The notes below the pieces were generated by a model, which searched no databases, was not told the DNA's origin, and saw nothing but the letters and a program-made list of their open reading frames with translations. A stretch of DNA of 64,000 nucleotides from Globodera rostochiensis (lineage: Eukaryota > Nematoda > Chromadorea > Rhabditida > Heteroderidae), in assembly GCA_018350325.1 (NCBI GenBank), contig JAEVLN010000018.1:748185-812184 (forward strand). The letters are read 5' to 3'. The translations under genes were made by a program, and so were the position numbers. The first letter of the stretch is position 1; every line of letters starts with the position of its first letter. Of this stretch, positions 22,770-34,747 are shown piece after piece.

Positions 22770-23108
22770 CCCTCGCGGAAGGAGGCCAGCCTACCGGTGC
22801 GCCACGTGGTGATTGACGAGGATGAAGAAGGATTTCCTGTCCGTAGGAGGCGATGAGGAAGAGGAGAAAATTGCCTCGCCGCCGCCGGCCGCGGCAGTGT
22901 CGCCGAATTTGCCAAACCCAAATTCGCCAACGAGAACAAGGAGGGGGACAGCATTTTGGTTTTCGATCGCGCGGCAGACGGACGTCTCATTGCTGAGGAG
23001 GAGGACATCGACGATTGGGGAGAGACCGTCCGCAGCACTGCCCCCCTCTCGACCCGGCGTATTCCGATGGTCCAAAAGAGGAAAAAGAGAAAGCCGAAGA
23101 GGAAGTGA
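22770..23108 (+). pseudogene. C-terminal fragment of a basic/acidic protein, possibly RRP12-like
   Basis: GC-rich stretch unlike its surroundings. The frame ending at TGA 23106-23108 is open from 22857 and reads FAKPKFANENKEGDSILVFD, then ADGRLIAEEEDIDDWGE, then a lysine/arginine-rich end (KRKKRKPKRK). An acidic region, a DGRLI-type strand and a basic C terminus recall the end of the ribosome-biogenesis HEAT protein RRP12, but the match is weak and made by eye. Upstream, the same frame carries a TGA at 22854, and an acidic stretch (GGDEEEEK) lies in another frame. That suggests either an unseen intron or a frameshifted retrocopy or pseudogene. Poly(A)-type AATAAA occurs at 23672. Confidence 0.35.
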
Positions 23109-25465
23109 TCACGGACGGGCAGTGATCGGATGGGAGAGACACTCCCGGGCACGGAAGGAACGCTGATCGGGGGAGGGCCCCCATTTTTCCGATTTTGCTT
23201 TTCCCCGCATTTCGTAACCCCTTCCTCCCGCCCCCCTTCCCCCGCACCTATCGTATTTGGCCAACATTTGCCCCCCCCCCCTCCTTTTCCAAATCACATA
23301 TTCGCATCTGCCTAATCGGCTTCCACTTTTGTCCCCAATCATCATTTCCGCCCAGGGAGCAGTGACCAACTTTGTCTTCCCCCTTTTTTTCATTTCTGGA
23401 CTCCGCATTAGCATTTTACACGAAATCACAAAAGGTCTGTCTCTTTTGCCCATCTCCCCCCCCCCCAAGGGAGCATCATTTGTTCATCGACACATTTTTA
23501 CCCTCCGGCAGATGTTTACCGTTTATTCTCACCATTTTAACCTTCCCCCAAACCTTTGTGCCTTCAGCCGCCATTTCTGATCACCGAACTTTTTAACACA
23601 TTTAATTAGTAAATAATGACTATGAAAGTTAGAAACATTGGACAAGTCCAGGTGCATTTTGACACTTGACTAATAAAGGTTCCGTGCCAATAAAAGATTG
23701 AATAAAAACCAGGGCAAAAAAATAAATTCAAAAATATTAACTAAAAATGACTACAATATCTGCATAAAACGCAAGAAAAAAAACAAAATGTTTGTGACCG
23801 ATTTTAAAACAATTAAAAACGGATTTTTTCAAAGGCTGCTATCACGAAATGCCATATTAGGTTACACTACGTTTTGGCACCTTACATTTTGCCACTTCAG
23901 CAAAAATGTTACGTTTTGCCACCTTACATTTTTCCCGTTACGTTTTGTCAATGTTACGTTTTTTGAATGATTTTGAGCATGTGTTTGAATGTTTTTGAGG
24001 CCAAAAGATTCCGAAAAATTTTGGAATCAAAAAACCTTCGAATTTGGGTCCGGGGTGGCAAAAAGTAACATTTTTGCTAGGGCGGCAAAGGTGGCAAAAC
24101 GAAATGGTGGCAAAACGTACCATATTAACACATTTTGGATTTCTGCATTTTTTGGCACAAAAAGGTGAAAAATGCCATGTTTATTACCGTAACCCATGAC
24201 AGGGACGGAGTTTTATGTTTTTATTTGTATAAATTTTTAGATATCACGCAATGTGACTAAAAAAAAGATTGTGGCAATGTCCTCCCACTCCATATATTTT
24301 TATTGCAAAAAAGTAAAGAGCCCAAATTGGATTGTGTAAGGAATGCTGCAAAGTGAGGCTTTTGTAACTTTGAATTGGCACGATTTCCATATTTAAATGA
24401 TATACTTTTGAATTGTAATAATTCTAAAAAAACCCTGGGATTTAGAGCAAAAGCGGTTTTAAACCGGGGGTACCGGTTTTCGGTTAGGCGTCCAAATGCA
24501 TCATCAATAAATTTCAGATTTTAATTTAAAACAGCTTAATAAGTAACAGTTTACACTGTTCCTGTTCTGTTCTAGTGGTCAGAATAAAAACTTTTAATTG
24601 CAATTTGGTCATTTTTTAAATTATTGCTTTGGGGTTTTTTCAACAGAGACACAAATGTAAAAATTAAATAGATGAATATTTTTTAAAGTTTATGAAACTG
24701 TTGGCAATTGACCAACAGAACAATTCTAACATTGATGGTCCAACAGCTCCTCCAACTGCCCTAATAGCCGGTTTTAACGCTTTTTCGAACAAAATTCAGG
24801 TTCGAAAATTCGATTTCCGCATCAAAACAAAGCTAGAGAAGGGTTTTTGAGTTATAAAGGTTTATGCTTTTTTTCTGATTTCGTTTTTTCGCACATTTTT
24901 CCAATTTGTGCAACCAGACCTTTTTTATAGTTTTTCCCACTACCGAACCTTATGTTCCGGCGCCGAATTCAAACAATTTTTCTAAAAGCTCAAAATTTTC
25001 CAGCGATTGTTCAAAAAGCACAAAATTACAACGGAAAGGCAAGAGTTGATGCTTTTTAAATGATTTTGAGGCAGAAATGAATTTTTGGAAAATTTTTAGC
25101 ATTAGAAAATTGTTGGAATTCAGGTCCGGGAAAGTTTAATGTGCAAAACACCCAAAATCAGAGTTTTTCATGGTTTTATACAAATAACTTTTTAGAATTT
25201 TCTAATTGTTTAGCTTTGACTTAACAACAGCTTTTAAAAGCGTAGAGCATTCGAATGGCATCTTGACAATTGTTGTACAGAACTGCTAAAACTGTTCTGC
25301 AATTGATGGCCAACAGCCCCTCCAACTGGCCAATGATTGTTGTTTAGGGGCCGCTCTTTTGCATTGACACGAATAATTTTTTGTTTTAATTTTAAAAGCC
25401 ATTCATTTGAACAAAGCTGCAATTATTTACTTGAACTTTAAGACATTTTATTATGATTTTTTATG
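23109..25465. other. Spacer; no gene seen
   Basis: 23109-23600 is a C-rich, 3'-UTR-like stretch with AATAAA at 23672. 23860-24180 is a repeat of ACGTTTTGCCACC/GGTGGCAAAACGT words, partly repeated at 30220-30400. 24485-24650 is part of module A. 25234-25422 duplicates the tail of receptor exon 5. None of these is an intact gene. Confidence 0.4.
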
Positions 25466-28209
25466 TCATCTAGAAATTGTCGGCAGATGTTGGACGGAAC
25501 TAATGTAACGATGGTAAGCAGCAACTCCAACTGCCCGATGATTATTGTTTCGAGGCCCTTCCATTCCGCCAACACGAATATTTTGAATATTTGTTTTACA
25601 AATGATCGAAAAATCTTTGATCAGCTGTTGACGGAATGTGCCGCTGGCCCACAACAGTAACCAACTGGAGAGCATTAAGTACCTGTTGGTGATGTGACCG
25701 TTTAAATTCAGTCATGTAATTTTAGTGGATACAAGATATCGTATCCTTTTCTGTCTCAAGACTTTAAACCAAAGATAAAATATTAAACAAATTTGTTTAG
25801 CTTGAGGGCGGTAAAATTTTTTAGCCCAAATTTCTTAACAAAATCGGTAGTTTATTTTATACACCTATTTTTTCTTCTAAATACAGGCGTTTTGAAAATT
25901 TTCAATCCGATACTCAAAATTGTTTACGAACTACCTGAGTCTAAAATCAGTGGATAGTAGCTGCCAAGCATAAATCTTGTTTTCGTATCATCCACGAGCC
26001 AAATATTGGTAATCTGTGATGTTAAATATATTTATTAGATATGCCTTAATAAACTTCCATCTACCACAAAATGGCTTGCGACGAACGCGTGACCAAAAAA
26101 TGTTGCCAATGCATAACACAACAATTTCTTCTCAATGGCATCGCCGTTGTTGTTTCCGTTTATGCTAACATTCTTCAAATGTTGTTTATATGCAACGAAT
26201 GTGCAAATGTTTATCAAAAGACATAAAATCATAAAAATTATGCTGAATATGCAACCAGCACGAATCAAATAATGGTTGATCGGTGCCTTAACAAATATTT
26301 TAAGGGAAAACAATCGGTTTCAGCGATATTCATTTGAATAATTTAATTTTGAATGTAAATGCCACTCAAGGTGGCCATAAGCAAAACCCAAAAAATGAAA
26401 ACAGGAAAAATCCGATTAAATATTCATTAATGCCGAACTTTATTTTTAATACTTTTCACCAGATTTGATTTAGTCCGCAGAAATTAATAAAAAGACGTGT
26501 TTGTTGCGAAAATTACTTCACAAATTTGCAAACAAAATTTCAAAATATCCGTTTTTTTGATAGTCTCGATTCGATTGCCTTCGTATTGTAAAGAAACCTA
26601 AGAACCATCAACCTTTTTTAAAGTGAATATTTTCAACGATTATTTTAATAAAATAACCATTATTTTAGCAATTTTTTGGATAATCTTTTAGGGTTTTTTC
26701 CAAAAATTCTTGAAGAAATTCAATTAGGCACTTTTGCAAAAATTTCTTTAAAAAAATGCAATAAAACAAAAGTGATCACTAGGGTTTAGCGGGACCGGGA
26801 CTTTTGGGAAAAGCCGGGACCGGGACTTTCAGTTTTTAAAAAGTCCCGTTCCGAACGGGACCGAGACCTGAAATAACCGGGAAATCCCGTCCCGGTCCGC
26901 TCAACCCTCGTTTTCACGCATAAATTGACAAAATTTGGTCTGTTTCAGCACCTTTTTTAATCAACATTTTTGGGGGTTTTGGTTAATAAAAAAATTGAGA
27001 AATTCCTAAATTACCTTCAATTTTAAAAATCTTAAATACATATTTTAAAAAAAAATATTGTTTTTCTGCCATGAAGTTAATTAAAAGACAGAAAAAAACT
27101 ATATAGCAGTCGGGGTTTGCCAGGCATCATTCACCAGGGCATTCAATAAAAAGAAATTTTGACTCAAGGACTCGAACCTCAGAAATTGTCCATTCGGTTC
27201 TTTTTTCGGTACTCAAATTTTGTTCGGGCGGTACCTTTACCCAACCAGTAGATTTTTCGACCGGTACTTTTCGGTAAAGTACCGAAGCCTGAGTACCGAA
27301 AAGTACCCGTCGGTACTTTCCCGTACCGACCAACACTAGTTTTTTGGATCATAAGTAAATATTTCAGGGTTTTTAGACAATGTAAATCCGGTCTCTAGTA
27401 ATGGATGAATGCAAAAAAAGAACTGGGGTTTTCTGATAAATAAGATATATGGCCGGCCACCTTGACGACACAAACTATTGTATAAAATAAAATTTTAGTA
27501 AATTGATGGAAAAATTACATCTCCAGCTTCGTAGATGTCAAAATTGCGGTCAGTTGTTGAATTTGGGTCCTTCCATATAAAGACGACGGCCAACACACCA
27601 ATGTTGGCACAAAATAAACAAAAATTGTTATAAGCGGAAGAAATTTTTGCCATATCTTAAAATCGGCAATTATTTATTTGTTGAAATAAAAAACCCTATT
27701 AGTTTTACTATTAAAAACGACCTTTTCATGTTTTATTGGTATTATGATTGCGGTCAATCGGTTCAACAGTATAAAAGTCGTGGCAAAAATATTCGCTAGG
27801 AATGTGTAGCCGGCAAAAAAATAGAACATTGCGAGCATCCAATTTGGGAACTTTGAATAAATAGGGTAAAGCACGGCACCGATTATCGCGGGAAACCGAT
27901 TGCAGCAGAAAGAATTCAATACGCTCAACCAATCCTAAAATATTTTTGGAAAAAAAGGTGATCAATTTTTGATTAGCTAATTCTTATTATTTAATAAACA
28001 ATTTGGAATTGTGACACTATCAATTCGGAATTTGTTACCGGAATTGCCCGCATAACAAAAAGCGCATAGAATGAGTTGTGGAACTTTTTGTGCCGAACGA
28101 TGGTGACAATTTGGGCAATATAAAGTGCCATTGACGGGACGCTTATACAAATGGTTAAATAGATGATTTGAGTTTGCATTGAGAGGGACCATTCGGCAAA
28201 GTCCATCAT
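25466..28209 (-). pseudogene. Srg-like 7TM chemoreceptor, copy 3 (broken)
   Basis: Exon 1 28039-28209 (TM1), exon 2 27722-27934 (LNSFCCNRFPAIIG variant, TM2-3), exon 3 about 27503-27655, exon 4 26055-26286 (TM5-6) and exon 5 25466-25682 (TM7) are all recognisable with proper splice borders. Exon 3 has lost 16 bases in the TM4 end/loop (between CATATAAA and CCAAC on the plus strand), a frameshift. At the start of exon 5 one base is missing relative to copies 1 and 2, placing a TAA in frame. Two lesions make it a pseudogene. The long introns contain the GC-rich patch at 26785-26910 and another at 27180-27345. Confidence 0.8.
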
Positions 28210-28375
28210 TATTATAAGATTGAATAATCAACAATAAATTAAAACATTAATTACATTGAAAAATTAATTTATTATATCCTTAGGAAAGAAACACAACGAC
28301 AATAAATCTCACGTGCATTGCAACATTTGCTCTGAACTTAATGAGCATCAGAAATATTTTTATTTTTTTGTGCAT

Positions 28376-28600
28376 TCATTGACGCACAGCGATTGTTGAT
28401 AGGTTAATACTAAATGCAGTGATGCAATAAAAAATAATAAGGACTAGTTGGACATTTACATGCGTGACTATGGGGTGCTTTAAAGCGCTGATGCGCTTGT
28501 AAAGCTTCGCTACCTCGTTCGAGCTTCGGGGAGGGCAGTTTTGAACCGATGATTGAGCCAGGTACAATAAAAATAGCCCATTATGAGGCTGCGCTTTTTA
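28376..28600. repeat. Receptor upstream module B, second copy
   Basis: Nearly identical to 6968-7200. It lies 170 bp upstream of the copy 3 start codon, so it marks the 5' flank of the receptor unit. 28600-29010 holds further flank repeat (CCAATGTTGAC, GTGCCGTGTTGCAA) and no gene. Confidence 0.5.
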
Positions 28601-29010
28601 TTAAGCGAGCAATTCTGGTAGCAATTATAATTTTTGTAGATCCATGACGCGCAACCAATGTTGACTTTTTAGTATTAAGTGCCGTGTTGCAATCAGAAAA
28701 TAATGAGGAATATATGTTTATGACTAATTGCTCATTAGTTCTTAACGAATGTTAAGTGAAATGAATGTAAGTCTTCTTTTCATTGTGCTGCCTAAAGATA
28801 TAGTAAAAACAAACTTGATATATAATTAAAAAAGATATTAACTATTTAGATTAAAGCCCAGAATTTTGAAAAACCTGGATCTTTATGCGGAGTTTGTGAT
28901 ATGCAATATAATAACGATTTTTGCATAAAATAACCTCATTCTAGTTATTCCTTGCTGGTCTTTACACATAAAATGAAGCAATAGAAATTTATACTGGCTC
29001 GATTAATCTT

Positions 29011-29247
29011 TTAATTCAAGTATGGTATAGCCTTATTCAAAAACAATAACATTTCCGCTGGTTTTGGGTTTAAACTGGATCTATGATAATCATCGATGTT
29101 GCGAGCAACCTTAAACGTCTGTTTACTAGGCACGCTCGATGCCGATCCGCTAAGATACTTTATCAAAATTTTAGTCAATTTTAGGTAATTTGCTTGATTT
29201 TTCTTCCACCACTCTAATGGATATGCATATAAAAACTTTTTTTGCAT
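29011..29247 (-). pseudogene. hAT transposase fragment, C-terminal dimerisation region
   Basis: About 78 residues with the conserved order of the hAT C-terminal dimerisation domain: PLEWWKKNQANY, then YLSGSASSVPS, then RSSLNPKPAEMLLFLNK. In active hAT transposases this region carries the final part of the catalytic domain and mediates oligomerisation. No upstream catalytic part was found next to it, so it is a relic. It shows that autonomous hAT elements, the expected helpers of the nearby 8-bp-duplication MITEs, have been present in this genome. Confidence 0.78.
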
Positions 29248-29705
29248 GCTAATATCTATGAACCAGAATTGATAGCTGCTCTTTCTCCCGCCACATTAAA
29301 TTTATGCGTGAATTTTGATTGTAAAGGCATGATTCTCAAAAAATGGTTTAATGTCTTATAAATCGTTGCAAAAAGAAGTAACTTTTTTGCGAAACTGTTG
29401 CCGCTGGTAAATAGGGATCTGAGGGCCCAGACTCGAAATCACTCAAAACCACTTTTATAGGTTTTTTTAGGTGCTGAAACCGATAGAACAACCAAAAATT
29501 TTTTGTCGCTTCACTTTTAAACCGGTTTTAAGCAGTTTAAAAATTGCCAAAAAAAAATTGAGATATTTGGCCTAAAGTTGTGTTCTCCCTAGGCATGGCA
29601 GGGATGTCCGGATATCCGCGGATATACCCGGATACGGAATTTCAAAAAAGGGGACGGACACGGATGGATACGGATATGAAAGTCAAATCCGCGGATATCT
29701 GCGCA

Positions 29706-29785
29706 TACTGACGGGATGCTTATACAAATAGTTAAGCAGATGATTGGAATTTGAATTGAGAGGGACCATTCGGCGAAGTCCATCA
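29706..29785 (-). pseudogene. Short orphan receptor exon 1 fragment
   Basis: The first ~25 codons of a TM1 exon (MDFAEWSLSIQIPII) are joined to a CCGGATA-rich repeat at 29590-29705. Nothing follows. The flanks 29786-30400 are repeat and AT-rich DNA. Confidence 0.6.
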
Positions 29786-30749
29786 GAAACTGAATTAATC
29801 AAAAATATATTTAATTTAATTAATAGAAAAATTTATATGAAATTTTTTTTTATATCTTTAAGAAGCACAATGAAAAGAAAACTCACTTTCATTTCACTTA
29901 ACATTTGTTAAGAACTAATGAGTAATTCGTAATAATAATTTAATAATTGCAACACGGCACTTAATAAAACAGTCAACATTGGCTGTGCGTGACTGGATGT
30001 AGGAATTGCTCGCTTAGCAAAAAGCGCATAGAATGAGTTTTGAAACTTTTTACGGCATGAGTGGGGAAGGGTGCGGAGGTTGTAGCTGGCATGATTGGGT
30101 GGGGGGGGGAGTGGGGTTGCTAGCTCGTTTCGCAAATTCCGCCACGATGGGCGTTTCGTAAAAAAAAATTGTTTAAAATTATAGGGACAAAAAAAAGTCG
30201 CTCTAATTCAAAAAGTTTTTTGAGGCCAAAAGATTCCGAAAAAATTTTGGAATCGAAAAATTTTCGAATTTGGGTCCGGGGTGGCAAAAAGTAACATTTT
30301 TGCTGGGGTGGCAAAGGTGCCAAAACGTAATGGTGGCAAAACGTACCATATTAACACATTTTGGATTTCTGCATTTTTTGGCACAAAAACATAAAAAACA
30401 CTGTTCCTGTTCTGTTCTAGTGTTTCAGAACAAAAAATGTGGCAAGAAATAAAGAGAACATATGTAGCAATCAATAACACAAAAAAAGGCATCGAGTTAA
30501 CCGTTGGGAATTATTTATGTTATAAATTTTAAAAGATTAGGAAAAAAGGCGCAGTGGTGTTTCAAAATGTTAGCATACTGGTATTTATACAACACAAACA
30601 GTGATTATTTTGCTCAAGACGTTAAAGCAAAGATAAAATATTTAACGAATTTGTTTAGCTTGAGGGCGATAAAATTTTTTTAGACCAAATTTCTTAACAA
30701 AATATGTAAGATTAATTTTATATTTTTTCCCACATCTTATTTATTGCAT

Positions 30750-31206
30750 GGCGCACCTGGGTGGATGGGCGGATTCGAATCCAGTGAATCGTTGAGCCTA
30801 GGCGGCTGCGATTCACTCACGGCTCAAGTGCCGAAATGGCAGAGAGACCGGGCACTGGTCTTCGAAAGGCCGGGGATGTGATAAATTAGGGCTCTCAATA
30901 GAGCCGCGACGGCTGAGAGTTCCCCTGCCCAAGAGATAGGGAGGGGAGGGTGCAAAGGAAAGGATGCCTGTGTACGGGGACGACGAATCGAATGTGTACC
31001 TGGCGTATCTTTTGGCTTTGAACTAACCAACTTCCCGTCCCCACCAAACTACCCGCGAAAATTCGGAATACCCGACCCAACCCCAAACCGCTCCGAGAAG
31101 AGAATGGACGGAAGAATGGCGAGACAAAAAGGTGGATCGGTACCGAGCACCTAACCAAAATTTTCGTCCGGCAAATGGCAGAGAAAATTCGGCAGATCAA
31201 TAAGGA
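30750..31206 (+). other. GC-richer unit with interleaved inverted repeats
   Basis: Sequence unlike its surroundings. Palindrome GGATTCGAATCC (30770-30781) is followed by arm 1 AGTGAATCG (30783-30791), arm 2 TTGAGCC (30792-30798), the arm 1 complement CGATTCACT (30809-30817) and the arm 2 complement GGCTCAA (30821-30827). The unit runs into the open frame at 31207. It could be the 5' end of an unclassified retroelement. Confidence 0.4.
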
Positions 31207-31791
31207 ATGCCGCAAAGGTTGAACAAGGTCAGAGAAGGGAGATGTGTGAGAAAAAGAATTGAGGAAGATCGGCATCCGAATTGGAACATGGAGAGTTGCT
31301 CAGACGGCGAAAATTTACTCCCAAGGAAAGACCAACTATCTGAGCCCCGTCATCTCCATATCCCGAATTCTTTGACTGCATTTCCATCCGGAAAGGACCT
31401 AACGGCTTTACACTCGCCCGATCCAGTACGCTTGTCAACTTTTAGCGTTATTCCGTGTTTCGACTTAAATAAGAACGTCGATAGCCATTTATACCCCGAG
31501 GTGAACAAAAAATTCGAAGGAGCACCGGACAAAATTCCGGAGTCACGAATTGAGGAAATGAATGTGGATTGGACTTTGAAAGGAAAGGAAAAGGAGGAGC
31601 AGAGGCAGGAAATTGTAGTGAAGGTTCCGGAAAAAGAAATTTTGAGGAAAAGGTTGGACGTGAAGATTGCCAAAGAAAAAGCAATCAGTTCTGAAAAGGG
31701 GGAAGAAATTTCGCCAGGTCAGCACCGAATTGATAAGGACATTAGCCAAATCAAATCAGGCACCCATCCCCCTGAATTCACTAAAATTTGA
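31207..31791 (+). CDS. Unrecognised lysine/glutamate-rich open frame, 194 aa
   Basis: Open from ATG 31207 to 31791. The protein is highly charged, with a coiled-coil-like, K/E-rich stretch (KGKEKEEQRQEIVVKV, then KRLDVKIAKEKAISSEKGEE). No domain was recognised. A second frame overlaps at 31667-32203 (basic, then hydrophobic), reminiscent of gag-like layouts but without a nucleocapsid or protease motif. The region 30750-32200 differs in composition from the receptor DNA on both sides and may be one inserted unit. Whether it is translated is unknown. Confidence 0.3.
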   Translation: MPQRLNKVREGRCVRKRIEEDRHPNWNMESCSDGENLLPRKDQLSEPRHLHIPNSLTAFPSGKDLTALHSPDPVRLSTFSVIPCFDLNKNVDSHLYPEVNKKFEGAPDKIPESRIEEMNVDWTLKGKEKEEQRQEIVVKVPEKEILRKRLDVKIAKEKAISSEKGEEISPGQHRIDKDISQIKSGTHPPEFTKI

Positions 31792-32204
31792 CCGGCGGCC
31801 TTGTTCACATCCACCAATTCCTCTAAATTCTATCAAATTTCCAGCATATTTCAATGCATATGTAGTCCAAAAATTCGGGAAAAACTATCGCTACCAATTC
31901 AATCACGTTCGGAAAACTCCGAAACAACTCATAGTCAGGCAAAAAAGCACCCAAACATCGACCTCTCTACCAAAATTTTCATTTAAATCGTCCACTTCTC
32001 GACCAGTCGAGATCCACCTCAAAATTTCGGTATTCCCACGTCAAAAAGGCCAAAACCCAAACAAATTTGGACCGATTTGTATACGAATGAAGAAGTGGCT
32101 TCAAGCCGTTTCAGCTGTTGCCATAATTAAAAAAATAATAATTTTTTTGCGTGAAAAGTTGATTTTGGCATTGATTTTGTCTTTTTTTTGTTGCTTTAAT
32201 TAGG

Positions 32205-32290
32205 GCCGCAAGTTTCGGGCCGCAAGTTTCGTGTTGCAAAATTCGGGCCGCAAGTTTCGGGGCCGCAAAATTCGGGCCGCAAGTTTTGCA
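32205..32290. repeat. GGGCCGCAAGTTTC tandem repeat
   Basis: About five units of 14-16 bp (GGGCCGCAAGTTTC or GGGCCGCAAAATTC), followed by receptor tail sequence. Confidence 0.75.
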
Positions 32291-32581
32291 CTACCTTTCA
32301 AATAGGTTCTACGAAACGAAACGTTTAGGAAACGATTCGGCATTTTTTGTTAGAAAATGAGGAAGTTTTTATATTAAATTTCTTAACAAAGCTTTGAAAT
32401 TCAAGAAATCGTGGCCATTTTTGTACGGAACTGTTCTGGTCTGTAATTGATGGCCAATGGCCACCGATCCTGGCCGATGATTGTGTATATGCAAATGTTT
32501 ATCAAAACTCAGATAATCATAAAAATGGCTAAAAGACGGTACAAATTTTGAGAATTGTGCAGTGATTTTTCTAATGTAAAA

Positions 32582-34417
32582 TTATGAAACTGTTGGCAAT
32601 TGTTGTACGGAACTGCTAAATCTGGTCTGCAATTGATGACCAACAGCTCCTCCAACTGCGCGATGATTATTGTTTTGGGGCCCCTCCATTGCGCCGACAC
32701 GAATATTTTGATTATTTCTAAAGCAAATGTTCATAAAATCTTTGATCAGCTGTTGGCGGAATGTGCTGCTGGCCCACAACAGTAAGCAGCTAGAGAGCAC
32801 AACAATACCTGTTGGTGATGTGACCGTTTAGATTTCAGTCTTATAATTCTAGTGGATACGAGATAACATCATATCCTTTTCTGTCTCAAGACGTTAAAGC
32901 AAAGATAAAATATTTAACGAATTTGTTTAGCTTGAGGGCGGTAAAATTTTTTTAGGCCAAATTTCTTAACAAAATAGGTTAGATTAATTTGATATTTTTT
33001 TCCAACGTCCCTACTAATACAGACCTTCGAAAATTTTTAATCCGATACCCACAAATTGTTTACGAACTACCTGTGTCCAGAAACAGTGGATAGTAGCTGC
33101 CCATCATAAATCTTATTTTCGGATAATCAACGAGCCAAATATCGGTAATCTGTATATTAATTATATTTATTGTTAATCAGAGAATTGCAATCAAGCTAGA
33201 TAAGTCTATGTTTGTTTAAATTTGGTTAACTTTAATATTAATAACTTTTATCTACCACAAAATGGCTTGCGACGAACGCGTGACCAAAAAAAGTTGCCAA
33301 TGCATAACACAACAATTTCTTCTCAATGGGATCGCCGTTGTTGTTTCCGTTTAAGTTAACTTTCTTCAAATGTTGCTTGAATGCTACGAATGTACAAATG
33401 TTTATCAAAAGACATAAAATCATAAAAATTAGGCTGAATATGCAAGCAGTACGAATCTGATAGTGGTTGATCGGTGCCTTAATAAATATTTTAAGGGAAA
33501 ACAATCGTTTTCAGCTATATTCATTTGAATAATTTAATTATGAATGTAAATGCCACTCAAGGTGGCCATAGACAAAACCCAAAAACTCGATTAATATACG
33601 AATTTAATCCAAGAACTTTTGTAATACTTTTCGCCATGTTTGATTTAGTCCGCAGAAATCTTAATAAAAACGTGTTTGTTGCGAAAATTACTTCCCAAAT
33701 TCCCTGACGACCCAAAATATAAAATAAAATTTTTGTTAAATTATTGGAAAAATTACAGCTCCAGCTTCGTAGATGTAGAAATTGTGGGCAGTCGTTGAAT
33801 TTGGGTCCCTCAATACGAGGATTGTATTCATTTTAAATATCGGCCAATACGTAACGGTTGGCACAAAATAAACAAAAATTGTTATAAACGGAAGAAATTT
33901 TTTCCATAACTTAAATAGCCATTTTGTTATTAGTTTTAATATTAAAAAACGACCTTTTCATGTTTTATTGGCATTGCGATTGCAGTCAGACGGTTCAGCA
34001 GTATAAAAGTCGTGGCCAAAATATTCGATTGGAATGTGTGTCCGTTTAAATAAAAGTACAGTGCGCGCATCCAATTTGGAAAATTTGAATAAATCGGGTA
34101 AAGCACACCTAATATATAGGGCAATCGTTGACCGTAGAAAGAGTTCAATAGAACAACAAATCCTGAAAAATTTTTTGAAAAAATTGGTCAAGCTTATTGA
34201 TCAGCTTTTCTAACTGATTCATCCCCACAATCAATTCGGAATTTGTTACCGGAATTGCCCGCATAACAAAAAGGTCATAAAATGAGTTGCGGAACTCTTT
34301 GTGCCGAACGATGGTGACAATTTCGGCAATATAAAGTGCCGCTGCCGGGATGCTTATACAAATGGATAAGTAAATGAGTTGAACTTGAAATGAGTAGGAC
34401 CATTCGGCAAAGTCCAT
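32582..34417 (-). pseudogene. Srg-like 7TM chemoreceptor, copy 4 (single-base lesion)
   Basis: All five exons have good borders: 34250-34417, 33954-34162, 33757-33909, 33246-33477 and 32582-32808. Exon 2 is 209 nt instead of 210: near 34150 the plus strand reads CAATAGAAC where copies 5 and 8 read CAATAAGAAC. The missing base puts a stop five codons into exon 2. Everything else is open, including TM3 (FILLNRLTAIAMP), TM5-6 (CLLINICTFVAFKQHL) and TM7 (LLLWASSTFRQQL). This is either a very young pseudogene or an assembly or homopolymer-type error. If the base is present in the genome, the gene encodes a full-length receptor. Confidence 0.8.
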
Positions 34418-34747
34418 CTTAAACTGAATTAATCAACAATATATTTAAACTTTTTAATTATTTTGAAAAATTAATATAAAATTTTTTAAAATATATTTAG
34501 GAAAGAAACAACGACAAGAATGCTCACATTCATTTCAACATTTAAACTAATGGGCATCAGAAATATTTTTTTGTGCATTCATTGACGCACAGCGATTGTT
34601 GATAGGTTAATACCAAATTCAGTGATGCAATAAAAAATAATGACTTGCAATGGGTGTGGAAGATCACGCCAGCTACAACAGGTACATTCGATTAGCTTTT
34701 TGTTACATTGCGAAAACGTCGGAATACAAACCCCACGGGAGGGGATA

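Noticed and set aside
22712..23468. Overlapping minus-strand frames of 86-146 aa in the GC-rich block
   Set aside because: GC-rich DNA has few stops in all frames; the plus frame ending at 23108 has the more protein-like composition.
23860..24125. Possible MITE with ACGTTTTGCCACC ends
   Set aside because: A related block is at 30220-30400, but clear ends and a target duplication were not found; kept only as a repeat note.
25463..25660. Plus-strand open frames over receptor exon 5 (ending in TECAAGPQQ), seen in several copies
   Set aside because: They are antisense to the conserved TM7 exon. The minus-strand reading joins four other exons in phase and fits a known receptor family; the plus frame has no partner exons and breaks in several copies.
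26780..26910. Possible further hAT MITE (TAGGGTTTAGCGGG ... CCGCTCAACCCT)
   Set aside because: Ends are inverted repeats, but no 8-bp flanking duplication could be found and the right end lacks the final A.
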